From the NCBI GenBank assembly GCA_039602395.1, contig JBCNJP010000019.1, positions 5,968,997 through 6,032,996 on the forward strand: a stretch of DNA of 64,000 nt. The letters are read 5' to 3'. This DNA comes from Deinandra increscens subsp. villosa (taxonomy: Eukaryota > Streptophyta > Magnoliopsida > Asterales > Asteraceae). The notes beneath the pieces are model-generated. The model had not been told where the DNA came from and searched no databases. It saw nothing but the letters and a program-made list of their open reading frames with translations. This document shows positions 23,001-35,484 of the stretch, in pieces. The position numbers were made by a program, and so were the translations under genes. Position 1 is the stretch's first letter; each line of letters starts with the position of its first letter.

Positions 23001-23989
23001 AATTAGATCTATGATTAATGATCTAATGAAGGGTTATAATATGCTTTATACTTTATCTCATGTGATTGGATCTATTATTATTTTCATTGATCGATTTGAT
23101 GTTCAATTTATCTCTATTTTGGATTTTATCACAATCGTGACGTTGTTAACGTTTAACCGGTAACTCGAGCAATCTAAGCATATATGAGGATTGTGTGTAA
23201 TACTAGTTACGCATACAAGTAAATACAATGGAAGATGTGTGGAAGTTCAAGGTTTAGAATGCAAACGATGGAAGTTCGGTAAATCCCGCGTGATTTTGAT
23301 TTTAACCGGAAGATCAAGTTTTGAGTATCGTATGTCAGATTTATCATATTTATGAGTGTAGTAGTCATAAATTTTGTCACGAGTAATCACACACTAAACC
23401 GCGTCATGAAACGTTGGTGATTTGCCTAAAAGTGATATGTACGTCAAAACCGACCAAAAACGCGTTATTTAACCCTATTTCTACATTTCTTTGAGTTACG
23501 TGGCATATTTATATTCGTTTTTAGTGAATTAAATGTGATTAACATGATGGGATGGTGAATCGGGTAATTTAGGTGAAAACGGGACTCGAAAACATCAAAA
23601 CACGAAGAACCGAGCACGCGAATCGAGGACTTAGACAAGTTTGGTTCGGGCAAGTTCCAAGCATATTGCGTGAAGCATACCATTGCCCTAGGAGATACGC
23701 CTGATCCTGATTTTCCATCAGAAATTCTAATGTTCCCTATTTAAGCATCACTAGCCACCATGCTCCCCATTTCTCAACCCCTCTCACCTAAAAACGGCCA
23801 TAAACCTCTGTTCATCATCTTTCCTTTCATCATATCGATTTTTGGAGCTTAGGTTTAAAGATCAAGGCCTTGAATAATCATTCTTCATCCCATTTCTTCA
23901 TTTTTTTGTTTCTTGTAAGTCATCCATCTTGTTCTTGTTATCTTGCATGATCAAGATCTGGGCTTTTTACGTTTTTAGGATAGACCTAA

Positions 23990-24670
23990 GCCCCATATGA
24001 TGTTATTTGCTAGATCTAATGGTTTTCAATGTCAAGATTGGATTTTTATGATGGAATTGGGTTAGATCTGTGATATGCATGTTGCTATGTTGTAGATCTA
24101 AGGTTATGATCATCAAGATTTGATTTTTATGATTCCAAAATGATGAGATCTATGCCAAGCATGCTCTCTATGGTTAGATCTATGAATATTATGATTATGA
24201 ACATCAAGTTTGGATTTTTATGCTATGAAACGACTAGATCTATATTATGCATGCTCCTTAGGGAAAGATCTATGATTATGATCATCAAGTTGTGATTTTC
24301 AAGTAAATATTAAGATCTATGTCATGCATGCTCTCTAGGGTTAGATCTATGAATATCATCACCAAGATTTAATTTTTATGTTATAAAATGAGTATATCTA
24401 TGCTCTTTAGGGTTAGATCTAGTGACATCATCATCAAGTTTGAATATTCATGTGATAGGATGTGTATATCTTTGACATGCATGCTCTTTAGGATTAGATC
24501 TAGTGACCTCATCATCAAATTAGATTTATCTATATGGAAATATGACCAGATTCATGCCATGTGTGCTCTCATATGTCAAATCTATTGGTTAAATCATCAA
24601 ATAAGAATTTTTATGACTAGATCTAGGACATGCATGATAGATATAGGGTTGATCTTGATTAAAACGGTAT
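23990..24670. repeat. Degenerate tandem array, about 80-100-bp units
   Basis: Repeated blocks combine 'gcatgctct(c/t)tagggttag', 'gatctatg' and 'atcatcaag(t/a)ttgatttttatg'. About seven to eight divergent copies lie inside the gypsy LTR-like region. Confidence 0.7.
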
Positions 24671-25645
24671 GCATGATGATATGGCCATTATGTTGACTTT
24701 TTTGACTTTCATGATGATATTTGTTTACTTAGGACCCCAAGAATTATGTCCTAAGTTTTAGGATAGATCCTTGTTTCCATAACGTACGTATCACCAAATT
24801 GATTCATCAACGAATCATTGAGTCAATCATGTTTTCATGTTGTTTTGGACCAAAATTATTTATTTACCTATTTATTTATTTATCTATCTCTTCTCCTACA
24901 TCGTTTGGTTGTCAAGGTGATCTTCGGGTTTGACACACTCCACTATCGCTATTTATTCTAGCATCTCGACTCTTCGTTCACGTGAGTATTCATAGCTCAT
25001 TTTCCTTTTATGTTTTGGGGTGCAACATGTAGTAGTATACAAAATTGTAAACTCTATATTATTCAAACTATTATACGATTCCATGTTGAACTATGTGTGG
25101 TATTCTATTGTGCGAAACTTGTTGGTTGAATTCTATGTTTGGGTATTCGCTAATCGCTAAATGCATGTATACCATTAATCATTGAGCCGTGGAAACAATG
25201 ATAGATCTATTGGCTGACAACCCACCTGGTCTGCCTGGTATTTGGCATCGGGTGATTACTCCCTCATTGTCTAGGTTTGGTGCACATCACTTTTAAGACC
25301 AGTTGAAAATGATTGGATAAAACACTAGTCTAATGAATTCCATATCTTTAAACTATATAAATGATCACAAACCTATGTTTACTCACCAACTATTGTAGTT
25401 GACTCGTATGTTATATATGTTGCAGGTGTTGTAGTTTGATCATACTTGATGATATCACCATAGGATGCTATAGACCTTAGAGAGACCTAGTTAAAATAAA
25501 ACACTTTTTATAATTATCTGGATTGTCTATGTTTGGATTATTTATGTTCATGGCACTTGATCAGGGGCGGCTATGGGCAGGGGCGAGAACGTCGTCAGCC
25601 TAGGGCCCGAGATTTTAACAGGCCCGGAAGCTTTGTAATATGCTG

Positions 25646-25707
<62 letters not shown>
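25646..25707. repeat. (AT)n microsatellite
   Basis: About 60 bp of uninterrupted TA dinucleotides inside the hAT element. ORFs reading YIYIYI on both strands are artefacts of it. Confidence 0.97.
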
Positions 25708-25711
<4 letters not shown>

Positions 25712-28700
25712 AATTGTGTATTAACAAGATGTTTCGATCGGCGCTCCGCGCCCGATGTGGTTGGATGGCAAGTCGTTGGAGCACCGCTTGAACTTTCAGC
25801 CATCTCCATGGAATCGCTGCTTTGTAATGGTCCTGAGTTACTTAATTATAAGACATGATAAGTGAATAAACGTAAACATAGGTGACTAAGTTAATATGAT
25901 ATATATAACATTGCTGGACAGCCAAATATATGGTACAAAAGTATCTATGAGACATTAAGGGACACCCTAAACGCAGCTGCAACTACTATGTAAACCTACA
26001 TTAATCGTTTTTTGATCAAGAAGATAAGAAAATAACATAGACATGGCATATAATTTGTATTATGATCAGTGTAAAATGCTTAAGGAACCTCAAAACTTCC
26101 CTTTTTTAAAGCATCATGACAACAGTACTATGGCAGTTGCAAACCTATAAGCAAACACTAACAAACTATAACAAACACAAAACACAAATCCATCAAAACA
26201 CTAAAAAGCATTTTCAAAATGGAATCAAATTTTAATGACATAGCGTGTAACCTACTCAAAGAAATAAAGACAACCACCCAAAAAACAAAACAGCTAATAA
26301 GGAAGAAATTGCTATGCTAAAGCAGAAGCTAATAAAGTAAAACACAACAACACCCAGACATTTCATCCCAAAAAATAAACAGAAGCAGGTAATCCTACAA
26401 AGGTAAGTGAAAATCATCGAGCTTCAAAGACCACAAAGTAAAAGCATGAACAAACAGAAACAATACCTACGAATTTCGCATGCGCTTCGCGGTGGATTCA
26501 ATTTGATGAACTTTGGAAGCCCGGGCTTGAAGCCACTATGCGGATGCAACATTGGATGTCCCAGTAGATGAAGAATTCCCCAGGAGACCAGCAAAATGTA
26601 CATTACGTAATACGGTGCGTCATCTCTCTCTATAAACAGGTCTATTTGACACTATAATTGTGGTGGCAATGCAAGAAAGCAATCACTTTCTAAACAAAAG
26701 ACATAGCAATAACAGTAACAAAATAAATGATAGATGAAATGGTCATGAACAGAAACATAACTAAGGACATATGCATTCAATATGTGAAATTTAGGTTCAT
26801 TATACATAGTAGATCTGGTAAACAGAAGTTATAACATGGACAGTTATTACTAATCAACAACGTGGAGTACACAAAATTATAATATGCACTAATAATACTC
26901 ACCAACGACAACGTGGCAGAATACACAGAGCCGCTAAAAGGAAACCTACACAACAAACGAAAGCAAAAAATTATACAATTTCATAAAATGACTTTTAAGA
27001 ATGTACACATTTAATAAAAATGTAGTCATACGTTATTTTGGCAAAATATGCAAATACATCACATATGGTTAAGGGTTAGGTAATAAATCAGATCATATGC
27101 ATATAATAAGCATGAAAATTATATAGTAAATAGATAACATAGGTGACTAATGATTAAATGGTATTTTAGCATTGTTAAAAGCATTTGGTATTATCACATA
27201 ACAACTATTTATCACAGATGCTAATATATTCATAAAAAAATATACACATCATCATAAAACAAAAGTAACAACAAAACTAAAAATTTAAAAATCAATGGAA
27301 CAACCAAATAGCATGTGACATACCTGGTGTGCACAGACCAAAGTGAACAAACTTAGAAGAACGACAATGCCATAGAAAACATACATATGTAGAGACAAAA
27401 TCACACAAAAATAACAAACGTGTAGGATAATGGATGAGAAGGATGTTATAGCAGCAATAAACCATAACTATATGACCATCAAGCCACTATAAACCCAAAC
27501 ACAACCAAGAACCAAAGGTAAGAGGCAGGTGCAACCCACACAAACCAATAACAGACCACCGGGATTGCTGAACGCATAAAAAAGCAAAAGACACACAATC
27601 AAAAAGGCATTTCAGCACACAACAAAGCATGGAACCCTAAAATCAATAATAGATAACACATGAAAGCCTATAAAATCAAAACAGATGAAGATCCTTTTAA
27701 GAACCGGGCATTCAACATCATGTTGACCAGAATCATCAACATGCCATTTTAAGTGCTCAACGGGACCTGTTGTGCTCATAGCTTCACACACAAAAAGCTC
27801 ACAGACTCATGTATGGTTTTTCAACAATAAATCACAGTTCAATAAAAGGCATGTACATGTAGAGATGTTACTATTTGACTTATTATCCTCATTGTCGTTT
27901 CCATACCTGACTTGTAGTCCACATACCTAAAGCAACGTATGCATCACTCGGGGCTTAGTTTGCTCCTGCGGTGGTCCCACCAATTGAAGATGCATAACAC
28001 ACCAGAGACGATATCTCCCGAAATCACTGGAGAATACAACGTACAAAGCTAAACATAAAACTGGATGAAAAATAAAGGGCAAGTCAAAAGGATTTCAAGG
28101 CTAAAAACATGGACAAAAGCAACACATAACCATAGCAAATTCATGTGATATAACCTGTTGGTATGATAAAAATTTATAGGAGTTTTAACTAATAATGAAA
28201 AAATTCATAGAAGAACATTTAACTATAAAACATATACGTATTAACTCACCATCACATCCAAGAGAAAATCAGCCAATGCGTTTGTATCAGTCTTCTCCAC
28301 CGCGTCCGCAATCATGACTTTAGGTCAGCAAAAGTTAAGCGAAGCTTACAAAATCGATCACAAACCAACATCAGAATGTCAGCGAACAACAAAATTAGCG
28401 AAGGAAACAACAAAATAGAACAAAAAATCGAATCGTACTTACAGAGATTTAGGGCTTTACTCTTCATCCGTTTGCTTTGGATGTTTAAAGATCTAGGGTT
28501 ATATTCCCCGTCCTTTTGCTGTGGACGATCGGAGATCTAGGGTTTGACAAACTGTTCTTAGAGAGAAAAAGAGAAGACAAAGAGATCGGTACCTGTAAAT
28601 CGTATAAATGCACACATAACAGAAGATGGCGGTGGAGATGGTAGCCGGCGAGCGCGTTGTCGGTCCTCCATCCGGCGGATCTGTGAGAGAGGGACCGATG

Positions 28701-29218
28701 ATCGAATTCTTAGAGAGAGAAGGGGAAGATATCGTGGAGTTATAAGAGGGAAAGAGACTGATAAAGAAGAGATATGCAACGATGAAGGAGGCATGGGTTT
28801 GAACAGCAATCAACTGTAGAGGATGGGAGAGCAGGTGGCTATTTGGTGAGATGTCGGACAGGGAAAGAAAAAGTAGCGGGAGTTGTACCGCGTGCTTCTA
28901 TCAAACACACGCACAAACACACTTGTACATCGTGCTTCATGAATATAATAATGGCTTAAACAAAAACAACACGCATTGAGGGCTTGTACATAACGCATTG
29001 ATAATAAAACACAATAAAATAAGTAATATAATAATACATACCAGAATCAACCACTTGTAACCAAGGCTTCACAAATATAATATCATATTATATTAGATCT
29101 TGGTGCATAAAACACTTGTACACTCTGCATCACTAATATAATATAGCATTCTATTTGATTTTCTAGTTGTATTTTGTTTAGGGTTTTTAATATATTGTAT
29201 TTTGAAATTAAAACAAAA

Positions 29219-29310
29219 ATAGTCATTGGCGCAAATGGTACTAATGTTTGATGTAAAGGTGTAACCTAGAGGTCCCCGATTCGAATCCTACCCACTCCTT
29301 TTTTTTTCTT
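29219..29310 (+). mobile_element. tRNA-like SINE head within the hAT element
   Basis: A-box-like TGGCGCAAATGGTACTAATG and a good B-box GATTCGAATCC are tRNA-spaced and followed by CCCACTCC and a T-run. The same layout occurs at 8148 and 19625. Confidence 0.45.
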
Positions 29311-30283
29311 TACATTATAAGGGTCCGGTTTTTATTTCGCCTAGGGCCCAATCTTCTTTTTGAATTTTTGGAGCCGCCACTGCACTTGATCTATGTTTTA
29401 TGAAATGGTTTTAATTAAGGATATCACAACCTGAATTAATGTTGTGTGCATCTCGATAATAATCGCACCCCGACATATTCCAACGTCAGTTGGGGTGACA
29501 GATTGGTATCAGTGCCTCGACTATAGGGATCTAGGTTATTATAACCGATTTGACCTAGACTTATGTCTTAGGTGTCCTACATGTGTGTCTCATGCGTAGT
29601 ATGCCTATATGATTTAAATGTCCATTAATTGCTCCTTAATTTTGCCTATTTCAAATCATTGCCTAAATCTTTGTCGGTCAGCACACACTAGTACACGAAT
29701 CAGTAAGGCTTACTAGCTTCTTTCCATTGAAGTGGTGCCTTACGTACCACTTAGGAAAGTTTTGATTTTCTCGATTTTATGATCCCGTCAGAGTTAGTGT
29801 TTTAGTGGTAGACATGTAGTAACTGGAAGAGTGGAAGCACCGGTAGTCGGGGTCTCTGTCTAGAAAAACGTTGCGTATAAATCCAAATCTTTCAACGGAC
29901 CTGGACGCTCACCTGGGACGCCCTGATGAGAGTGCCGAAACCTATTAGGCAAAGCATGTCTCTACCACTAGGATCTTAATCTGATTAGTCTTGGTTGTAG
30001 TTTTCCAGTCAGGAAATGAGAACCACGAGAAATGAGAACCACTCCGATGTGTTTTATTTCAATCGCTCGATTTTGTGATTTTACGCGCGTTTATGTTTAA
30101 AATGATCTTGATAAATAATTATCCGAGTTACACTATATCACGATTTACTAACACGCATATTTTACACTTAACATCATACCCTCTAAAATTTGATTATCGA
30201 TCACATCCTTGTTTTTGTCTCATAAATGTTTATCTTTCTTTTCAGCATGTCAGTCATTTCAAGGGACGCCGAAAGGGCGATAG

Positions 30284-30600
30284 TGTCACACCCTAACCGA
30301 CAACGGAAGATGTCGGGGCACGATTATTTTCTAGATGCACACAACACTAATTGAATGTTGCGATATTCTTAATCAACCAATTTCATACAGTTCAGTTAAT
30401 ACATAATAATTCAAATATAACGGTAAAGAATAACAGATTAAATAAATTAATTTAGGTCGCATGCATCCTATGGTGTTATCAGCAATATCATCATCATTCA
30501 CAGCAAAACCTGCAACATATACAAAATAAATGTCAACTACGAATAGTTGGTGATTAAACATAGGTTTAGTATATTACAATAGATTAAAAGCATGCGATGC
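30284..30600 (-). mobile_element. Gypsy-type LTR 3' end in reverse orientation
   Basis: Starts TGTCACACCCTAACCGAC. Its reverse complement aligns with the LTR end at 29407-29500 (shared GTTGTGTGCATCT, AATAATCG, CCCCGACAT and GGTGACA-type ends) and further in with 25370-25475 (AAACCTATGTTTA, CACCAACTATT, ATATGTTGCAGGT, ACACCATAGGATGC). Two related LTR ends therefore face each other across about 780 bp. The far limit is unclear. Confidence 0.6.
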
Positions 30601-32464
30601 ATGAGTTAAGTGTAATCGAATACGATAAACCAGATATGAGATATAGCACATAGATATGCAACGATAAAGTCATTAAAAATTAAGTTTGGATCCTAGATGA
30701 AAACAAACACGTGTTAGTTCTTGTAACACGTTAGTTTTGTTTTATATACTTAAAAGGATCCTAGATGAAAACAAACACGCCTTAATTGTTTTATATGCTT
30801 TTTAAAATCAATTTACCAGGTATCATTTTTCTTTTTTAACTAAAAGGCTAAAAAAGTACTTAAAACGGATTTAACTAGATTTTACGCACCGTGTATTTCT
30901 CATAAAATTTAGTATATTTGTGTTTGTGTAAGTTAGTAGGTTTGTGTTTGTGTTTGTGTTTAGAGATTTATAGTCATTTATTGGATAAGTTTTCGTTGTC
31001 GTAATAATCACGGACACATTTTTGCATCTACTTATATGGTTGTCTATCGCAACGTGAGAACGGGTTACCAACTCGTTTGATATTAAAACAAAAGAGTAGG
31101 GAAGATATGAAGAAAGATAAAGAAAATAATAATAAACAATATAAAGATATTGAAGGAGAATCGGATGTGGGGGATTTTAAAAATATATTAAGGCAAAATA
31201 CTAGTTTAACCTCGACTATTTAACTGATTTTTTAATCGCGAAAGCTTTAATGGGAACCTTTGTAAGGAGTCACAAAATGGTTCGTTACTAACCGTTAATG
31301 AAAATGTTATGGCTATTTTTTTAATAGCTAAATTTTAGCAAGATTTAAACCCATAACTTTTTGATTGTGATATCACTCTTATACCACAAAAATGTTATCC
31401 CCTTGGGGACATGTCATGGCTCTTTAACTATCTATCTCTTGAGACGACGATAATATTTAATAGGTGTCTATGATCTGGACCCGCGGCGGTCTTTCATAGA
31501 ACCAACCAACAAGAACCAAGTCTATGTAACTCTTTTCTATTTAGCCTAAGATCTACTTGCCCAAATACTGTTCTTATCATGTTAAAATTAGCCATTATCG
31601 ATCTCGGTGGTGCATGTGAACGAAGTCACAAAACAAGTAAATCGCTTCTATCTAACCTTGCTTCTATTAGTTGGCGGGTTCTAATGAGAGTTCACATCTT
31701 CTAAGAGATCCGTTCACATGACCACAACTTCTATACGTACGTCTTTTTCATAAATTATTAATAAAAAAGTCTTTCATATAGTCGTCTAGAAAACAACGTG
31801 ACAAATCCTTAATTATTCGACTAAAACCATGATAGAAAAATCCATATTAGTATTTATTACAAGTTTTAGGATTAGTAAATAGTTTTATTTGCTTGTACAT
31901 ATTTTATGACTGTGATTGTATTGACTTTTAGTAACGCGTTGTACGACCTAATCTTCAAAGGGTTAGTGGGATCATAATTATTAGTGTTTTGTTTATTGTT
32001 TAATTGTTAGAGTTTGAGTATGAATTAGGGTTTGATTTATTAAATACTTAGTTTGATTTTGTATTGGTTTAGGGTTATCTACTTTTTTTTTAGAAGTCTT
32101 TCTAATTTGTGATTATGTTGTCTTTTGATGTTAGTATAGCAAATCATGACTAGTTATTTATCAGATAAAATTGTGAACGTTTTTTTTTTTTTTTTTTTGC
32201 CTGATCTAGTTTTCCAACAACCGGTTTAAAACGCAAGATTAAGATCAAGAAATGTATAGAAAAAAGCTTGAATGTATGATCGAGCATAGGAGACCAACAA
32301 TATTCAAAGAAAATGAGCTAGTCCATGCACAAAAGAGCTTGTCGAAACTATAAAAGCCGCACAGGTAAAACAATGTTGTTTATAGGCGATAATTATCAAA
32401 CGGGAACATTAAGTTATTACGAGAACAAAAGATACAAATATAAATCAGGATGAGGTTATTGTGA
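30600..32464. other. AT-rich spacer, no gene seen
   Basis: A 38-bp phrase ('ggatcctagatgaaaacaaa' onward) is repeated at 30688 and 30757. Nothing else was recognised; short ORFs here are unsupported. Confidence 0.4.
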
Positions 32465-33054
32465 GAAGTTTAGGTTTGGATAAGAAGGATAAGAAGGAAT
32501 CATAGTCATTAGATCTTCAATTAAATGAAGATCTATGGCTTAAAATTTTCCTGGGTAAATTAAAGAGAAAAACTAAAGAAAATCAAAGATGGAAGGGTAT
32601 TTTTGACTTTTTATTAAATTCCCCCCATTTTTTAAACCTTCATAACTTTTAGATACGACATTATTTAAAAAAAAATGACACCATAAAAACGAGCGTTTTT
32701 TTATCTTTAAAACGCGTATAGTGTTGCTATATAAAAACAATGACACAATGATCTGAACATTTTGACACAATGACACAATGACCTGTGTCAAAAATCAAAA
32801 GAGTAATTTTTTTTCATTTTTTATATAGCAACACTATATGCGTTTTAAAGATAAAAAATGCTCGTTTTTATGCTGTAATTTTTTAAAAAAAATAATGTCG
32901 TATGTGAAAGTTATGAATGTTTAAAGAAAGTAGAGGAAGTAGTTAAAAAGTCAACAAAAGTTGCTAAGACTAAAATACCCCTCCTTCCTTTTTTATTAGA
33001 TCAAGATCCAATGGTTGAAAATCCTTCTTATCCTTCTTACCCAAAACAAACTTC
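32465..33054. mobile_element. Foldback (long inverted repeat) element, about 590 bp
   Basis: The left arm starts GAAGTTTAGGTTTGGATAAG and the right arm ends CTTACCCAAAACAAACTTC. Inside, 32629-32740 pairs with 32815-32925 (CGTTTTAAAGATAAAAAA, TATAGCAACACTATA, TACGACATTATTT). Flanking 9-mers TTATTGTGA and TTATTTGAA match at 6 of 9, hinting at an old MULE-type insertion. Confidence 0.6.
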
Positions 33055-33276
33055 TTATTTGAACCTCTCTCGTATAAATCATTCGATTGTTTTTATCAAT
33101 ATATGGTTTGTGATATTTTGATGTGTTATGAAACAACGCTGAAAATATATTTATTTGATGTGTTATTGAATGAAATGGAAAGTATTTATTTTATGCGTTA
33201 TCGAAGGACATTGGTAATTTGTTTGTTAAGGTTTGTTTTTATTCGTTGTTTTTGGCGTTATCGAATGACATATAAA

Positions 33277-33579
33277 CAGTGGCGGATTTAGGAAAGAATA
33301 TCAGGGGTAGCGGGGACTAACGGGGTTCGGGGGCAGCGGCCCCGAAAAAAAATTTTAGGTAGTTAACGGGCTTTTAATCATATTTTTAAGGGGCTTTTGA
33401 TCATATTTTTAAGTAAAATTTTTAAGTAAAAGCCATAAAATTTCTTCCAGGGATCGCGAAAAATTCGTTTAAGGGGTCGCGAAAAACCGAAAATCTATAA
33501 AAAAAAAAAATTTGCACGTCGGAGTAAAAGTTCAGGGGTAGCGGGCGCTACCCCTGGACCCTTAGTAGGTCCGCCACTT
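33277..33579. mobile_element. hAT MITE (303 bp)
   Basis: Ends CAGTGGCGGA and TCCGCCACTT (last base mutated from G), flanked by an exact 8-bp duplication CATATAAA (33269-33276 and 33580-33587). The interior is short and non-coding, with 'ggggtagcgggg' words at both ends. Confidence 0.92.
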
Positions 33580-33968
33580 CATATAAAATACTTACTTTTT
33601 AATTTTAAGTTTTTTTTATATAATCAGATATTTGAGATAATTTTTCTCAAACGTATTCATAATTTCAAAGGCAATATATAGCATGTTTCATCATTTGACA
33701 TAAATTTGAGTTTTGTGGTGGGTATATTTGACTGTTAAACCAATTTATAAATTATAAACATTTATTGATCTTTCAGTTTTGGTAAAAATTAACCCTATAT
33801 ACTTTAGCTTTTATCGTTTGTCATAAGAAAGTAACAAGCAGGAAAATAATAAATAAAGACTACAGGAAAAGTCGCAAGTCTACCTTCTACGGTTATATAT
33901 ACACGTCAACCGTCACATAAGCTTTGCAAATAGCAACATCGATCTCACTACGTACTTTCAACCATAAG

Positions 33969-34598
33969 ATGAGTTCAACCACAATAACTCTTCGAATCCT
34001 TCGGTTCCATAACTGCGAAGGCTGCGTACGAAAGGTGGGCATCGCTTTGCACCAAATCGATGAAGTCGAGTTGGTTGAATTCGACCCCGTTACCGGAAAT
34101 CTCACCGTGTCTACTTCTAAACACCCCGAGGTAATCAGATACGCTATCGAACGCAAAACCAAGAAACAAGTTGTCATTTTGCCACAAGATATAAACCCTA
34201 GTAGTTTCACGGGACCTGCAGCTCATCATCAAGCTGCATGTCCCGTCAACGTTCAAGAGTTAGCTGAAACGCTACTAAGGGTGTCTCATGCCCAAGGATT
34301 AAATAACGTCGAGTTGGTTGGAGATCTGCACTCCAATTCATTCAGACTCAATTTCAATAAGCGGTTACCGCCAGACACTACTAATAGTACTACTGCTTAT
34401 ACTTATACGACGGGGGATGGTGACTATGAGTTTCTTCCTCCGCCGCAGCAACGAGCAATTGTCGAGCCATCGGCACAGTTACCGCACTTCTCGGTGACAA
34501 GTGATAATCAGGTGTATGGATATCCACCGGAGTTCTATGGATCGTGTACAACTTGCGGTCATGATCATAAGAAAAAGGGGTGTTGCACCATTCTGTGA
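33969..34598 (+). CDS. Heavy-metal-associated isoprenylated plant protein (HIPP 1)
   Basis: Single visible exon, 209 residues from the ATG at 33969 (an in-frame ATG at 33924 would add 15 residues not matched in HIPP 2). An HMA domain spans about residues 5-67 with the metal site C16-E-G-C19. The mid-protein is variable, with a conserved QVYGYPPEFYG motif near the end. The C-terminus KKGCCTIL is a CaaX box (CTIL), predicting prenylation and membrane attachment. A TATATATA stretch lies at 33893. HIPPs bind metals or protein partners, act in metal and stress responses, and some are pathogen-effector targets (family knowledge). It lies 0.9 kb upstream of kinase-jacalin gene 2. It looks intact. 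Confidence 0.88.
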   Translation: MSSTTITLRILRFHNCEGCVRKVGIALHQIDEVELVEFDPVTGNLTVSTSKHPEVIRYAIERKTKKQVVILPQDINPSSFTGPAAHHQAACPVNVQELAETLLRVSHAQGLNNVELVGDLHSNSFRLNFNKRLPPDTTNSTTAYTYTTGDGDYEFLPPPQQRAIVEPSAQLPHFSVTSDNQVYGYPPEFYGSCTTCGHDHKKKGCCTIL

Positions 34599-34599
34599 A

Positions 34600-35484
34600 A
34601 GAGTGGTGCGATCGCTTTCGACTCGTAGTATTCTCTTATTTTTGTAGTAATTAAGATATTGATGTTAGTTAGAAAGTTGTAAGTTTGGATAATTAATTGT
34701 GGATCTTTTATTTAATTATCTGGTGATCTTTATCACACATATATATGGAGAGTTGTAAGCTTTTGTAATTTTTTATATATATAGTTGCTTATCATTAATC
34801 TATACGTCTTGATATAGTTTATAGTTTATTAGTGTTAGTTATATCGATCTACTTATTTTCACACGGTCTATTTTTTATTTTTTTTAATTATGTTCACACG
34901 TTTTGTTCTTAGGGCATATGGTGTACCGGCGTCATCAGGCGTCATAGGGTCCTTTAACGGCGCCAACAGGCGTTAACATCGCCCCCTGTGGCACCATGTA
35001 GCGGCGTTGAAGCCTTTCACCATATCTTCGGCGCCTTCATTTTGGGCGTGAAAAATGAGAGATAGATTTAATTGTCCAATAAGATAAATAATATAATTGT
35101 TTTTAATTGTTTTTTTTGTTTAAAATAATAAAAAAATACTTCAACACCACATAACACAACAACACCATGTATATTCTTTCCAAATTATGTGGTGTTAAAG
35201 TCTACTCATCGTTAACGTGGCGATGTTAAACTTTTAGAATTACTTAGATCTTTCAGCTTTTAAGGATGTTTCCAACAAATATAGTTTGTACAAACAATGG
35301 CGGGTCCATTTGAGGTTTTAAGTTACTTGATTATTTGTTTGAAATGTAAAAGTCAAATCTGCCATACAATTAATGAATTAAAAAACTCATATATATTGTG
35401 TGTGAGTCAAGATTCCTATTGGTGATCAAGATCTCCAACCCACCTTTAATTTCTTATCTTTTTTCTCATTGTGATCAGTTTCTC
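34600..35484. other. Intergenic region with GC-rich MITE-like patch
   Basis: 34915-35045 is an unusually GC-rich island with inverted GGCGTC/GACGCC and CACCATAT/ATATGGTG words, suggesting a Harbinger-like MITE relic; ends are not resolved. The rest is the 3' flank of HIPP 1 and the promoter of kinase-jacalin gene 2. Confidence 0.35.

Larger units (their letters stand above)
25562..29382. mobile_element. Large non-autonomous hAT element (3821 bp)
   Basis: Ends are CAGGGGCGGCT at the left and AGCCGCCACTG at the right (10 of 11 bp inverted), flanked by an exact 8-bp duplication CACTTGAT (25554-25561 and 29383-29390). No hAT transposase ORF remains. The interior has an (AT)n run (25646-25707). 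On the minus strand, around 28860-28250, there is a gene-like leader and exon (AVEKTDTNALADFLLDVM before a GTGAGT donor), so it may have captured host DNA. The same terminal family hit kinase-jacalin gene 1 and position 33277. Confidence 0.9.
23020..29500 (+). mobile_element. Gypsy-type LTR remnant (interrupted by a hAT element at 25562-29382)
   Basis: The 3' end is explicit: GTTGGGGTGACA at 29500, followed by TTGGTATCAGTGCC (29503-29516), a primer-binding site. Without the hAT insert the sequence is a long LTR-like block of about 2.6 kb, AT-rich, with an internal degenerate tandem array at 23990-24670. The left boundary is not resolved. About 780 bp of leader-like, non-coding internal DNA follows (29517-30283). 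Confidence 0.5.

Noticed and set aside
25533..25858. ORFs on both strands encoding (YI)n
   Set aside because: Artefact of the (AT)n microsatellite inside a hAT element.
28499..28813. Minus-strand ORFs in the 3.8-kb hAT as a transposase
   Set aside because: No hAT transposase motifs (no BED finger or hATC block); better read as a captured leader-like segment.
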